A DNA stretch of 64,000 nucleotides from contig NZ_JAUCEU010000007.1 of NCBI RefSeq assembly GCF_030348765.1, positions 4,809,501 through 4,873,500 of the forward strand. Direction: 5' to 3'. Below the pieces are notes generated by a model. The model had not been told where the DNA came from. It did no database searches and was given only the letters and a program-made list of their open reading frames with translations. The stretch is from Neobacillus sp. CF12 (GTDB lineage: Bacteria > Bacillota > Bacilli > Bacillales > Cytobacillaceae). How positions within the stretch are numbered: position 1 is the stretch's first letter; the number at the start of each line of letters is the position of its first letter. A program made the position numbers and the translations under genes. Below, piece by piece: positions 30,963-39,854 of the stretch.

Positions 30963-32293
30963 ATGAAAGTACTTATTATTGGTGGAGATGCAGCAGGGAT
31001 GAGTGCTGCAATGCAAATTGTACGAAACAGTTCTGGACATGAAATCACTGTTTTAGAAAAGGGTGGAGTTATTCGTACGGACAATGTGGCCTACCTTATG
31101 TGATCAGTGGGAAGATTGAGTCAACAGATAAGTTAATAGCACGTACACAGTCTACTTTTAAAGAGAAATATGGCATTGATGCACGAGTATATCATGAAGT
31201 CCAAAAGGTAGACACGGAAAATAAAATGGTAAGTGGAATAAACCATAGTAATGGTGAAACGTTTAGTTTTCCGTATGACCGCCTTCTTATTGCAACCGGC
31301 GTAGGCCCGGTCATTCCAAAGTGGGAGGGTGTTAAACTTCCAGGTGTTTTCACATTAAAGGCGATTCCTGATGCGAAGACAATCATGGATTATCTTGAGA
31401 AAGATATAAAAAATGTGACAGTTATTGGTGGCGGATACATTGGACTCGAAATGGCTGAAAGTTTTGCGGAGCTCGGCAAGAAGGTAACGATCATTGAAAG
31501 AAATGAGCAATTAGCAAAAATATTTGATAAAGAAATGGCAGAACTTATCCATGAAGAAGCAGTGAAGCAAAACATTGTGTTAAAAATGGGTGAATCTGTT
31601 GAAGCATTCCGTGGTAGTGAGCATGTTGAATATGTGAAAACCGATAAAGGGAAGTATGAAACAGATTTAGTATTAGTCGCTATAGGTGTGAAGCCAAATA
31701 TTTTATTTTTAGAAGGGACTGGAATCAAAACAAGTGTTAATGGTTCTATTCAAGTAAATGCGTATATGCAAACAAGTATTAAAGATATCTATGCTGCAGG
31801 AGATTGTGCAACACAATATCATCGAGTAAAAGAAATGGATGATCATGTCCCATTGGGAACACATGCCAATAAGCAAGGTCAAATCGCCGGATTAAACATC
31901 GTTAATATACATAAAACATTTAAAGGTGTTGTAGGCACTTCAATCATAAAATTTTTCGATTTAACTTTAGGGAGAACAGGAATAACAGAAACAGAGGCAA
32001 AAATGCTGAACATCCCATGTGGTTCTGTAACAATTAAATCAACAGATATCGCTGGATATTATCCTAATAATAAAAAAATGAAATTGAAACTTGTCTATCA
32101 TAAAGAAACATATAAAGTTCTTGGTGGGCAAATTATTGGGGAAAATGGGATCGACAAACGAATCGATGTTCTAGCAACTGCAATATTCCATTCGATGACA
32201 ACCGATGAGCTGCTTGATTTAGATCTTGCGTACGCACCTCCATATAATGGTGTATGGGATCCTATTCAGCAAGCAGCTAGAAGAGTAAAGTAG
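30963..32293 (+). pseudogene. CoA-disulfide reductase, single-base frameshift
   Basis: Flavoprotein of the CoADR / pyridine nucleotide-disulfide reductase family. The first frame gives [20 protein letters not shown], ending at a TGA. Near 31068-31071 the frame breaks: adding one base to GGAGTTATTCG restores [14 protein letters not shown], including the active-site cysteine. The second frame then runs to 32293 with [13 protein letters not shown] (NADPH fold) and AAGDCA. The reconstructed length is 443 residues, normal for the family. AGGAGGGATGAGT precedes the ATG. A sequencing error in a T run cannot be excluded. Confidence 0.8.
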
Positions 32294-32320
32294 CTTTAAT
32301 ACTAACTACTAACTATATAA

Positions 32321-32496
32321 TGTACTATCGGGGTAATTTTCCTTAATAACAATCTTCAGCAATCAGGCGCATTTCCTAATAAGGAATGTGTCTCTTTTTT
32401 TCAGATCTAGAGGATATTAAGTAGACCAGGAAGAATACGACTAGAATTATGTGAAATTTTATACTTAAAGTAACGATGCAGGTTAATTTAACAAGG
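32321..32496 (+). repeat. Cassette-junction unit 1
   Basis: Degenerate A box (TGTACTATCGGGGTAATTTT at 32321), an imperfect hairpin with a T tract near 32367-32401, and a B box CTTAAAGTAACGATGCAGG then TTAATTTAACAAGG (32464-32496). Confidence 0.65.
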
Positions 32497-32542
32497 AACT
32501 TTGGTTATATGGTAAAATTTATCAGAGGGATGGTTGGAAAAT

Positions 32543-32725
32543 ATGAAAAAGAATTATACTGTTTTATTTATATTATTGTTTATTGCATCTATTGCTGGCG
32601 GTATGACATTTAAAGTTACTTTCGACTATTCAATGATTATTGGAGTTGGATTAGCAACAATCTTTCTTTTTGCTGCTGCGTTTTCTCTTGGGAAAAAGAA
32701 CAGGGAAAATAGATCAAATAACTAA
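32543..32725 (+). CDS. small two-helix membrane protein
   Basis: 60 residues from ATG 32543 (GAGGGATGG upstream). Two hydrophobic helices and a basic tail (GKKNRENRSNN). Not recognised. It lies between junction units 1 and 2, as a one-gene cassette. Confidence 0.5.
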   Translation: MKKNYTVLFILLFIASIAGGMTFKVTFDYSMIIGVGLATIFLFAAAFSLGKKNRENRSNN

Positions 32726-32731
32726 ATAGAA

Positions 32732-32753
32732 TATTAAACTAATGGGTGCAATC
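32732..32753 (+). repeat. Cassette-junction A box (unit 2)
   Basis: ATTAAACTAATGGGTGCAAT, 6 bp after the stop of the preceding small gene. No hairpin or B box follows. Confidence 0.6.
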
Positions 32754-32796
32754 CAAAAAAAAGGAATGTTCAAAAGAATGAAAGGGGGAATGATTT

Positions 32797-33030
32797 TTGT
32801 TAAAAATTCTATGCTATGTTTTATCAGTGTTAACTTTTTTATTGGCTACTTATGGGCTAATTTCGAAGGATTTTCAGTTTAACGATATTATGATATTCCT
32901 TTTAGGTCTAACAATATTGGTTATGGGGTTAGAGGAATTTCAAAAAGAAAGAAAGGCGAAAGGTTGGTTATTTGTTGTTGTTTTTTTATTTTCACTATTT
33001 GTATCAATTCAGGGGTTCTTATTGAACTAA
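32797..33030 (+). CDS. DUF3953-like membrane protein
   Basis: 77 residues with three hydrophobic helices and the basic loop EEFQKERKAKG; the shape and the FVSIQGFLLN end resemble YczI-like DUF3953 proteins. TTG start with AAAGGGGGAATG upstream. The stop codon lies inside the A box of junction unit 3 (TTATTGAACTAATGG), so the repeat encodes the last residues. Confidence 0.6.
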   Translation: MLKILCYVLSVLTFLLATYGLISKDFQFNDIMIFLLGLTILVMGLEEFQKERKAKGWLFVVVFLFSLFVSIQGFLLN

Positions 33031-33109
33031 TGGGGGCGTTAATCCAAGAAGGATTAACGCCTCTTTTTGTTGAACTTTATTGAAGTAACGGGCAGGTTAA
33101 TTGAAGAGA
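33015..33109 (+). repeat. Cassette-junction unit 3, complete
   Basis: A box TTCTTATTGAACTAATGGGG; hairpin GGCGTTAATCC-AAGAA-GGATTAACGCC followed by TCTTTTTG; B box TATTGAAGTAACGGGCAGG then TTAATTGAAGAG (33078-33109). The hairpin core is the same as the one at 41793-41841. Confidence 0.8.
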
Positions 33110-33180
33110 AATAGCCCAATTACTGGTTTATTAAGTGAATAATTGAAAAAATAGTAATTATTTAGAGAGGGTGGCTAATT

Positions 33181-34098
33181 TTGCCAGAAATTAAAGAATT
33201 AGTTAGTAAATTAGACATCGAATTTGATATAAAAGCATTTGGAAAAGATCCTTCATTTAGTCGATTTATACCTAATGCATATGACCCTTTACGATTTGAT
33301 TGGAAATCTGCTTTTGAAAAGGAATTTGTTGGACTTTTTAATGGACTAATGTTAAAAGGTGCTTCAAAAGTTGAAAGAGTTTTTTTGGCTGTTTTTCCAA
33401 CTGATTATGTATTGGAAAGGTTTCTAGAAGAAGGTAACGAGGGAGATTTATTGTTTATGCATCATCCCTTGTTAATGGAATGTGGTGACCCTAAAGGTAA
33501 ATGGGGACAAGGATTTCTTCCCATTAAAGAAAAATACATTTGGCAAGTGAAGATGAAAAAACTATCTATATACACCTGCCACATACCTATGGATTGTCAT
33601 AAAAAATTAGGCACGAATGTTGCGATTGCCAGAGCATTAAAAGCTGAAATTATTGAGAGAGCATTATTAAATGAAATAAAGAATGATTTTTTACTAGTAT
33701 GTAATATTGAAAAAACAAACACTGATGAATTAGTTTCAACATTGAAAGGTATTTTTGAAGTTCCCTATGTTGATTTTGAAGGTAAAAAATTAAATGAAAT
33801 TCAAAGGATAGCAATTGTTGCTGGTTGTGGAGATAAAGTTGATTGGATGAAGGAAGCAGAAAGAAATGGCGTTCAAGCATATATTACAGGGGAAGTCCAT
33901 TGCCATATTGATAACGATTATGGAAAACAAAGATACAAAGAAATGATAGAGTATGCTTCAAAAACATCAATGTCGCTTATAGGTGTTTCCCACTCTGCTT
34001 CAGAATATCTTGGACATAAAACTTTGATGAAAGACTGGTTTGAAAATAACTTTGATATTAAAACGGTTTTAATTCCACAGGAAAAATGGTGGTTATAA
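33181..34098 (+). CDS. Nif3-like dinuclear metal-centre protein
   Basis: 305 residues from a TTG with AGAGAGGGTGG upstream. Conserved metal-ligand regions of the NIF3/DUF34 family are seen: LLFMHHPLL near residue 95, CHIPMDCHKKLGTN near 140, GCGDKVDWMKEAERNGVQAYITGE and GVSHSASE near the C-terminus. Nif3 proteins act on nucleotides or in cofactor repair, with no agreed substrate. The N-terminal 60 residues differ from chromosomal Nif3 proteins, so this is a divergent, cassette-borne member. Confidence 0.78.
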   Translation: MPEIKELVSKLDIEFDIKAFGKDPSFSRFIPNAYDPLRFDWKSAFEKEFVGLFNGLMLKGASKVERVFLAVFPTDYVLERFLEEGNEGDLLFMHHPLLMECGDPKGKWGQGFLPIKEKYIWQVKMKKLSIYTCHIPMDCHKKLGTNVAIARALKAEIIERALLNEIKNDFLLVCNIEKTNTDELVSTLKGIFEVPYVDFEGKKLNEIQRIAIVAGCGDKVDWMKEAERNGVQAYITGEVHCHIDNDYGKQRYKEMIEYASKTSMSLIGVSHSASEYLGHKTLMKDWFENNFDIKTVLIPQEKWWL

Positions 34099-34131
34099 AC
34101 AATGTTGAAAAATGTTTAATCAAAGGACTGT

Positions 34132-34228
34132 AAACTTATTTAGGTAACGGGTGCTAGTTTTAGGGATTGGGGGCTACTTCGGCAGCCCTTTTTCTTGTTC
34201 CACTAACGGGGCAGGTTTGTTCAAGAAG
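34132..34228 (+). repeat. Cassette-junction unit 4, complete
   Basis: A box CTTATTTAGGTAACGGGTGC; hairpin GGGCT-ACTTCGGC-AGCCC with TTTTTC; B box CTTGTTCCACTAACGGGGC then AGGTTTGTTCAAGAAG (34194-34228). Confidence 0.85.
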
Positions 34229-34417
34229 AAATCACAAGAGGAATGAGCAATTACTGTAAAATAAGATTAGACGTATTAATGTTCTAATAAAGAAGTTATG
34301 CAAAAAAACGAGGTGATGTACATTAGTAGATATTGCGGAGTATCAATATTTGTTAAAATAATATATAAATTGGAATTTGTGTGAGAGAATACAAAACACT
34401 TATAAGGAGGAGAAAAA

Positions 34418-34600
34418 ATGAGTAAAAACGATTGGGGATTGACAGAAGATGAAATGGATCGATTGGATGATGCGGTTAAAGATGGAATCATACCAAGAAG
34501 TGAAGTGATGGCTAATATTGACAACTTTAAGAATGGACTTATATCAGTGGATGAATTGATCGGTATATGGTCAAATGATGATGACGATGATGAATATTAA
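34418..34600 (+). CDS. small acidic protein
   Basis: 60 residues with a strongly acidic tail (NDDDDDEY), after a perfect AAGGAGG. Not recognised; the acidity suits an immunity or antitoxin-like role, but no partner gene is adjacent. One-gene cassette between units 4 and 5. Confidence 0.6.
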   Translation: MSKNDWGLTEDEMDRLDDAVKDGIIPRSEVMANIDNFKNGLISVDELIGIWSNDDDDDEY

Positions 34601-34779
34601 TCCCTAAATTGTTAAGACAATAGCACAAAGTGTTTGTCTGAGTAAAAGAAGACAGAGAACTAAAGTATACACGGGCAATTAATAAAGCATAAATTCCAAT
34701 TTATCCTTAGTTAATTCGTAGTTTTCTTGTATTATGATATAGTATCCTCTTTTAACTTTAAAACAAGTTTGTGAAACAA

Positions 34780-34838
34780 TGTACTTAAACTATAGGGTGC
34801 GAGAATAAAAAAAGCAATGCTTTTTAGGGGCATTGCTA
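34780..34838 (+). repeat. Cassette-junction unit 5 (A box and hairpin)
   Basis: TGTACTTAAACTATAGGGTG (34780 on), then AGCAATG...CATTGCT. The recombinase gene converges on it, so the hairpin may also terminate that gene. Confidence 0.75.
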
Positions 34839-34852
34839 TTTTGCATTTTCAT

Positions 34853-35688
34853 TTAAAAATACTTCCTATAAAGTTCTTGCCGTAAACTCCCACTTAACTG
34901 TGCATATATCCTAGTAGTTTCACTTTTTTCATGTCCTAATAAGCTCTGTATGACTTCAAGAGGTGCACCATTATTCAACAAATGGGTGGCATAGCTGTGA
35001 CGCAGCTGGTGGGGGTGAATATATTGATTCCTGCCCGACTAGAAATCCGCTTAATGATGTATCTCATTTGGGCAATACTCATTCGATGGGGATACCGTTC
35101 TGTAACAAAAATTGCTGGATCGCTATCCTGGCGTTGGTCAAGGTAGCGTTTGAGCCAAATATCGCAACGGATATTAAAATAAACTTCCCTTTCTTTATCC
35201 CCTTTTCCTCTTACAATGGCAGAACGGTTAGACCAATTAATTCTATTCTTATTTAGGGAAACAATTTCACCTATACGGCACCCAGTGGAAAACATGAATT
35301 CGAACAAAGCCTTTTCCAATGGGCAAGAGCATGCTTCACGTAAATGTTCAATTTCACATTCTGTTAGAAACTTAGGAATTCGTTTCCCTGCTTTAGGTTC
35401 CTTTATCTTTGCTGCTGGATTTTTTGGAATAAGACCTTCCTCATGTGACCAGCGAATTAATGACTTAATAAATCTAATTCGGTGAGCTAGACTTGCAGGC
35501 TTTAAGGTTTCACTCGATTTAGACAGGTAATCTTTTAATTGAACAGTGGATATGGTTTCTAATTTAACGTCCTTTAAATACCGAATAAGTAAAGTAGCTT
35601 GAAGTTTATATGCTTTTAATGTTTGTGGTGAGAACCCTTCAATTCGTTTATCCGATTCATATATTTCCCATGCCTTAGATAATAACAA
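34853..35688 (-). pseudogene. XerC/D-like tyrosine recombinase inside the cassette array, one frameshift
   Basis: Reading from 35688, the first 220 or so residues show a SAM-like core-binding domain (SPQTLKAYKLQATLLIRYLK) and the catalytic start TGCRIGEIVSLNKNRINW. Near 35020-35030 the frame shifts by one base; the other frame continues with HPHQLRHSYATHLLNNGAP, SLLGHEKSETTRIYAQL and ends RQELYRKYF at 34853. The repaired protein has about 278 residues with R, H-x-x-R, H and Y all present. It is shorter than phage integrases and lacks an arm-binding domain. Its start codon is 71 bp from a B box, and it reads away from the main array, as an integron integrase does. Confidence 0.85.
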
Positions 35689-35758
35689 AATACATCTCTC
35701 CCTAAATTTCTCTTTTTAAAGGGATTATTGACAGGGTTTTCGAAATCGAAACGGAGAG

Positions 35759-35792
35759 CTTATTCAACTATCGGGGCAGGTTAGTGAACAAG
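35759..35792 (+). repeat. Cassette-junction B box (unit 6), beside the recombinase start
   Basis: CTTATTCAACTATCGGGGC then AGGTTAGTGAACAAG; the arms pair at 12 of 14 positions. Its place next to the recombinase 5' end makes it the best candidate for a primary recombination site. Confidence 0.85.
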
Positions 35793-35855
35793 AAAAGATG
35801 AAAATCCTTCTCTCTTTAATATCGCATTTGAGGAATATGGTGCAGTTTTGAGTAA

Positions 35856-36051
35856 TGCCTCTGACGGGATTCGAACCCGCACTCCTTTCGTAAGCATAGG
35901 CTAAGGGCAACACGCTTCCCTACGGAATTTCACCAACAGGAATTTCACCTGCTTCAGCTAATTTGCTTTTCGGTGCTTCTGAAACCTTTGCCTTGCGACC
36001 CGGTGGCTACAATTGTTTTCCGGCGCTCTTCCCTTCTAGAGCTACAGAGGC
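35856..36051 (-). ncRNA. large tRNA-like RNA of about 196 nt
   Basis: On the minus strand the 5' end reads GCCTCTG-TA-GCTC, a 10-base loop containing GGG, then GAGC: acceptor strand, U8-A9 and D arm of a tRNA in correct register. The 3' end has GCGGG-TTCGAAT-CCCGT (T arm) and CAGAGGC-A, the matching acceptor strand. Between the arms about 120 nt replace the anticodon and variable arms. They contain further stems (GTTTCAG/CTGAAGC; CAGG-TGAAATT-CCTG) and a tandem GGTGAAATTCC. No CCA is encoded. I could not find an anticodon loop. It does not look like tmRNA, and the interior is too short for a group I intron. Confidence 0.65.
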
Positions 36052-36060
36052 GTTTAAGAA

Positions 36061-36090
36061 ATTATATGCCGAAGGATTGCAAAGAATCAA
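36061..36090 (-). promoter_or_regulatory. Sigma-A promoter of the tRNA-like RNA
   Basis: On the minus strand TTGATT (36090-36085), 18 bp, TATAAT (36066-36061), ending 9 bp before the tRNA-like 5' end. Transcription would start almost at the mature end, as is common for tRNA genes. Confidence 0.7.
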
Positions 36091-36131
36091 CGATTATTTA
36101 AGTTCAAGTAAATAGTTCTTGGTTAAAAATC

Positions 36132-36190
36132 CAGCAGCTCTAGTGCTGCTTTTTTCTTATTGAACTAACGGAGCAGGTTACTTTAACAAG
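36132..36190 (+). repeat. Cassette-junction unit 7 (hairpin and B box)
   Basis: AGCAGC-TCTAGT-GCTGCT with T6, then B box CTTATTGAACTAACGGAGC, AGGTTACTTTAACAAG (36156-36190). An A box is not clear. The rest of the 36052-36377 interval shows nothing further beyond the promoter. Confidence 0.8.
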
Positions 36191-36377
36191 AAATATATCA
36201 AATTTTAAAAATAAAAATCGCCCCTTTTCTGTACAATGTGAAGGAAGAGGCGAATAACTTATAAAGGATTTTTATAACTTATCAAAGGGAAGTCCTATAA
36301 ACAATTTTACTTTTCATGAAGACGAAAAATATCTTACTTTTGTTCCATTTTAGTTATCTGTTTTTTCTATAAAACGT

Positions 36378-37379
36378 TTATTTGGTTAGTTGATTTCGAT
36401 CCTCAATCTGTGGGGGTTCTTCCATCCAGCCATTTTTGATCATAATCTTACCTCCATCTTGAGCAAAAGTAAAAATATCCTTTGCAAGCAGAGCCATTTT
36501 TGCAGGTAGGTCATTTCGTAAACTAAATGCACCTCCTAATGCATTACTTCCGAGACCAAATGAAGTTAACAAACTGGTGTTGTACATCATTAATTTATCA
36601 GAAAATGGTGGGAGTTTTGAAGCAGTTGCTTTACCAGCATGAGAAGCGGGTGGTTCAATATAACTTTGGCGTAAAAATTCACCTAAATCGATTTCAATCT
36701 TCTTTGACAATTTCATCCCTTTTACAAGATAGTTTTGCACTTCCTTATTTGAAGCAACTTGGGCAAATCCAATCATTAATTGCATTCCTACAAGGTTTGT
36801 TTCAATGGCATGATGGATAAGAGAAACTTCTATTGTATTTAGGGATCTGGTTTCACTAAACAAATTAAAACTACTTCTATAATTTTTGTTCTCTACAAAA
36901 TGAACTTCTTTAGGCATTGATACAAAAGCTGGACGTACCAATACCCCTTTTTCTAAAAGGAATTGAGTTGCTTGGCAGTTAATCTCTTGGGCTTCTGCTG
37001 TCAATTTGATAAAAAAATCATTAATATCTTTCCGATAGGACATACCACAAAAAAGTGAATAAAGGCTCATTTCCACTTTAGTCATCATATGCAAATACAT
37101 AATATCAAACAGATAATCAAACAACTTTGGAACTCCTTTTTGTACATCACTTTCTGTAAAACCAATAGGAATAACCGCCTCTTCTTGTTGGAAAATACCT
37201 TTAATGATTTCTATGGCTTTAGAAGCATTATTATAATGAGTTAGCAAAAGTTGTTTCTCTGTATTATTGGCGTGTTCTATAAAATGCTCTAACATTCTGA
37301 TAATCATGGTTTTTTCTTGAAAAGTCATCCATAAATTTGCCAATTCTGATGATGTGATTGGAACATCCCTTGAAGTCAT
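36378..37379 (-). CDS. DUF3231 family protein
   Basis: 333 residues, mostly helical, made of two related halves (ELANLWMTFQEKTMIIRMLEHF at the N-terminus and SLIHHAIETNLVGMQLMIGFAQ in the second). This is the DUF3231 architecture found in many spore formers, thought to be ferritin-like or coat-related; function unknown. Ribosome site GAGGAGG before the ATG. It reads against the other cassettes. Confidence 0.78.
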   Translation of the reverse strand: MTSRDVPITSSELANLWMTFQEKTMIIRMLEHFIEHANNTEKQLLLTHYNNASKAIEIIKGIFQQEEAVIPIGFTESDVQKGVPKLFDYLFDIMYLHMMTKVEMSLYSLFCGMSYRKDINDFFIKLTAEAQEINCQATQFLLEKGVLVRPAFVSMPKEVHFVENKNYRSSFNLFSETRSLNTIEVSLIHHAIETNLVGMQLMIGFAQVASNKEVQNYLVKGMKLSKKIEIDLGEFLRQSYIEPPASHAGKATASKLPPFSDKLMMYNTSLLTSFGLGSNALGGAFSLRNDLPAKMALLAKDIFTFAQDGGKIMIKNGWMEEPPQIEDRNQLTK

Positions 37380-37499
37380 GATGCTAACTCCTCCTCTTTT
37401 TATTCACTTATTTTAACCTAAAGTAATGATTTTAATAAAAATTATTATTGCTTAGGATTAATAGCAAATGGGGGTAATAAAGTGTATTTGTGAAGAAAT

Positions 37500-37534
37500 G
37501 TACTTAAAGTAACGGGTCCTAGAGTTGAAGGGAT
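37500..37534 (+). repeat. Cassette-junction A box (unit 8)
   Basis: TGTACTTAAAGTAACGGGTC then CTAGAGTTGAAGG. The AGCCCTTCTC/GAGAGGGGCT hairpin near 37587-37612 follows and also serves the convergent gene below. Confidence 0.75.
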
Positions 37535-37619
37535 GCAACGTTTCGGAGGTTCTAATGTATCAGGAGAAACTAAATAAATATTAAAAGCCCTTCTCTATAA
37601 CGAGAGGGGCTGTTTCTTT

Positions 37620-38080
37620 CTACTGAGCAATTTTACCTTTTGATATTTGCAAATATTGCCCATTGGTAACATTCGTCGTATATCGACCATTAAAATTCTC
37701 ATTATCTACTATATCGCTTTTTCCAACAGGTCCTGCCATTACTGCGACATATCCTTGTCCATAGCTTTCAATAACATATTGTCCTGGAGGAATGTCTACC
37801 CCAACTTTATACCATGCAGAATCCTTATAATCTTGAACATTATTTACTATTTCATAAATTTGTTTTGCGCCACTTACGCCTAATGTTCCAAAGGCAGCTG
37901 TATTTATTAATACTCCTTGTGTCTCTATGTTACCTGCATCATTCACGTATACATATCCAAAACTATCAAAGTTTTCATTATCAATAATATTTCCTGCAGG
38001 ATCTAAACACCAAGCAAAACGAACTGTTACAGTTGCGGAATGGGTAAAGAAAGGGAATCTATAAAAGGCGAAAAAGCTAA
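37620..38080 (-). pseudogene. remnant of a repetitive secreted or surface protein
   Basis: The frame is open from about 38095 without a plausible start codon; the first ATG (37946) is in the middle of a repeat. The sequence contains two similar motifs, NIIDNENFDSFGYVYVND and SDIVDNENFNGRYTTNV, and PPGQYVIESYGQGYVAVM. The N-terminal part (and any signal peptide) appears lost. Family not recognised. A hairpin AAAAGCTAA/TTTAGCTTTT (38072-38102) overlaps its 5' end. Confidence 0.5.
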
Positions 38081-38217
38081 TACAATAATCGATTTAGCTT
38101 TTTGTTTTAAATAATACCGAAACATTATAAATTTCTCAATATTTTTAAAGGATAATACTTATTTGAATTGGTAAATGTAATAATGGTACTAATTAATCCT
38201 TTTGGACGGTGTTCTTT

Positions 38218-38712
38218 ATGGAGAAAAAATTGTTAAATCTACTTACAGCTTTATGTATAGTTTCATTGCCATTTTTATTTAAAGGCTCAAAAATGAGAGA
38301 AAATCTGGTTATTTTTTTCTCAAAAGGAGTTATTGCGACTCTTATTGATGCGTATGTTGTTGGAACTAAAAGAGTTGCATATCCAGTTCGTCCTTTTCCA
38401 AAAATTTTCAAAACGAATATTATTTATGACATATTGTTTTTCCCGATTTTAAGTGTTGTTTGGGTTAAGATTTCATACAACGACAAATTTTGGAAAATAT
38501 TACTAAAAAGTTTAATTTTTAGTGTTCCCATGAGTTTGGGTCAATGGTTTATGGAAAGCAAAACAGGATTATTTAAATGGAAAAAATGGTCACCTTTCCA
38601 TACTTTTGCCAGTGTTAATTTTACTTTGTTTACTATTAGAGGGTTGGTTGGTTTATTAAAAATATTAGATAAATTAAAAGGTAAGCAAGATATAACCCAA
38701 TCTCAAGGTTAA
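38218..38712 (+). CDS. CBO0543-family membrane protein
   Basis: 164 residues with four to five hydrophobic helices and the conserved loop AYPVRPFPKIFKTNIIYDILFFP split around residue 65. The family is common in spore formers; function unknown. Start at ATG 38218 is preferred over GTG 38209, though the ribosome site is weak. It ends 4 bp before the next, broken membrane gene. Confidence 0.7.
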   Translation: MEKKLLNLLTALCIVSLPFLFKGSKMRENLVIFFSKGVIATLIDAYVVGTKRVAYPVRPFPKIFKTNIIYDILFFPILSVVWVKISYNDKFWKILLKSLIFSVPMSLGQWFMESKTGLFKWKKWSPFHTFASVNFTLFTIRGLVGLLKILDKLKGKQDITQSQG

Positions 38713-38716
38713 TACT

Positions 38717-39204
38717 ATGAAGAAAACGTATAAGTTAGAAGCAATTCTTTGGAGTGTTGCTTTTCCAGGCTTTGGTCAACTGTTAAATGGACACCTTATT
38801 AAAGGAATTCTATTTATTATTTTAGAATTCACTATTAATGTTAACAGTTTGTTTAACCAGGCTATCATGTTTAGTTTTCTTGGGAAAATAAAAGAAGCCG
38901 CAGTAGTGGTGGATCACCAATAGCTTATGTTTTATCCATGTGTTTATATGTTTGCTATGTACGACACATATAAATATGCGGAAGGGGAAAATCCTCGGTT
39001 ATCATTTGTACCATTTGCTTTTGGAGCCTATTTTATAACAGTAGGTCTATAATGTATTCACCTAATAATATTTTTGGTAAATCATTTGGTCCTATCTGGC
39101 TTCCAATGTTGTCTTTGATTCCAGGGTTAGGTATCGGATTTATCATTCGTTACATAATAATAAAAATTGGTTCTAAAATTAATAATGTTGAGAGAACTTC
39201 ATAA
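38717..39204 (+). pseudogene. polytopic membrane protein broken by a nonsense codon and a frameshift
   Basis: It begins MKKTYKLEAILWSVAFPGFGQ, a TM2-like start (LLNGHLIKG). A TAG at 38921 sits where TGG (Trp) fits the continuing frame, which reads LMFYPCVYMFAMYDTYKYAE and stops at 39053. The next frame continues MYSPNNIFGKSFGPIWLPM and SLIPGLGIGFIIRYI to 39204. Reconstructed length is about 162 residues. Paired with the CBO0543 gene. Confidence 0.65.
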
Positions 39205-39569
39205 TTTAGAAAAGGACAATGGCAAATAAAAATAAATTGTTGCTGCAACCTTTTACATTATGAAAAAAATGATTGTGAAGAAATATACTTAAACTAAAGG
39301 GTGCATTCCTTCAATAAGGGATGCTAATTGCAGCTAAAACAATGGTGTTGCTACATTAACTTACATTGATTGAAAATAAATAATGAAAGCCAAGCACCGT
39401 CCTTTCTCTACATTTTGTAATAGGGAAAGGGTGGTGTTTTATTATGGAAATTACAGCAAACGGATCTTGATAGAAAAAATTGTAATGTTTTATCTTCTTT
39501 TGTAGAAAACAACCAACTAGCACATTAATCATGCTAAAGTGAACAAAACATATCTGAGGAGGAAGAGTA
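39205..39569. other. Gap with an A box (unit 9) and a long hairpin
   Basis: ATACTTAAACTAAAGGGTGC (39285 on) is an A box, extending to about 39320. AAGCACC-GT-CCTTTC and GAAAGG-GT-GGTGTT (39392-39441) form a long hairpin followed by T. No gene is seen; the antisense frame over 39356-39745 crosses repeats and is not credible. Confidence 0.6.
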
Positions 39570-39695
39570 ATGCAGTATATTGATAGTTTCGGTTGGAGCT
39601 TAAATATAATTCTAATGATTTGTTTTGTTATAGCATTATTGGCACTAATGAGAAAACCGAGAGAATACCGAAAAAACACAAAGAAGAAAATGTGA
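39570..39695 (+). CDS. 41-residue single-pass membrane protein
   Basis: MQYIDSFGWSLNIILMICFV start, one hydrophobic helix, then a strongly basic tail (KPREYRKNTKKKM). GAGGAGGAAGAG precedes the ATG at good spacing. Its TGA overlaps the lead-in of junction unit 10, as expected for a minimal cassette gene. Confidence 0.55.
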   Translation: MQYIDSFGWSLNIILMICFVIALLALMRKPREYRKNTKKKM

Positions 39696-39700
39696 AGTAA

Positions 39701-39794
39701 TGTACTTAAACAAACGGGTGCAAGAGTTGAAGATCCGCCTACCAATTTGGTGGCTTTTTCTTATTGAACTAACGAAGCAGGTTTGTTAAAGAAG
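39701..39794 (+). repeat. Cassette-junction unit 10, complete and near consensus
   Basis: A box TGTACTTAAACAAACGGGTG then CAAGAGTTGAAGA; hairpin GCCTACCAA/TTGGTGGC with T5; B box CTTATTGAACTAACGAAGC then AGGTTTGTTAAAGAAGG. 94 bp in total: the clearest example of the unit. Confidence 0.88.
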
Positions 39795-39854
39795 GAATAT
39801 AAACTATTAATGTCGCATTTGACAAATATAGCGTCCTAACAGGAAGGTGAGAAA

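Noticed and set aside
35856..36051. Group I intron within a tRNA, or tmRNA
   Set aside because: The insert of about 120 nt is too short for a group I intron core, and no tag-peptide frame or tmRNA 5' domain is visible.
36036..36110. Plus-strand frame ending TEAFKKLYAEGLQRINDYLS as a gene remnant
   Set aside because: It overlaps the tRNA-like 5' end and its promoter, has no start, and only about 24 codons are open; coincidence is as likely.
39356..39745. A 129-codon minus-strand reading frame
   Set aside because: It runs antisense through a junction repeat, a hairpin and the 41-residue membrane protein gene, and has no ribosome site.
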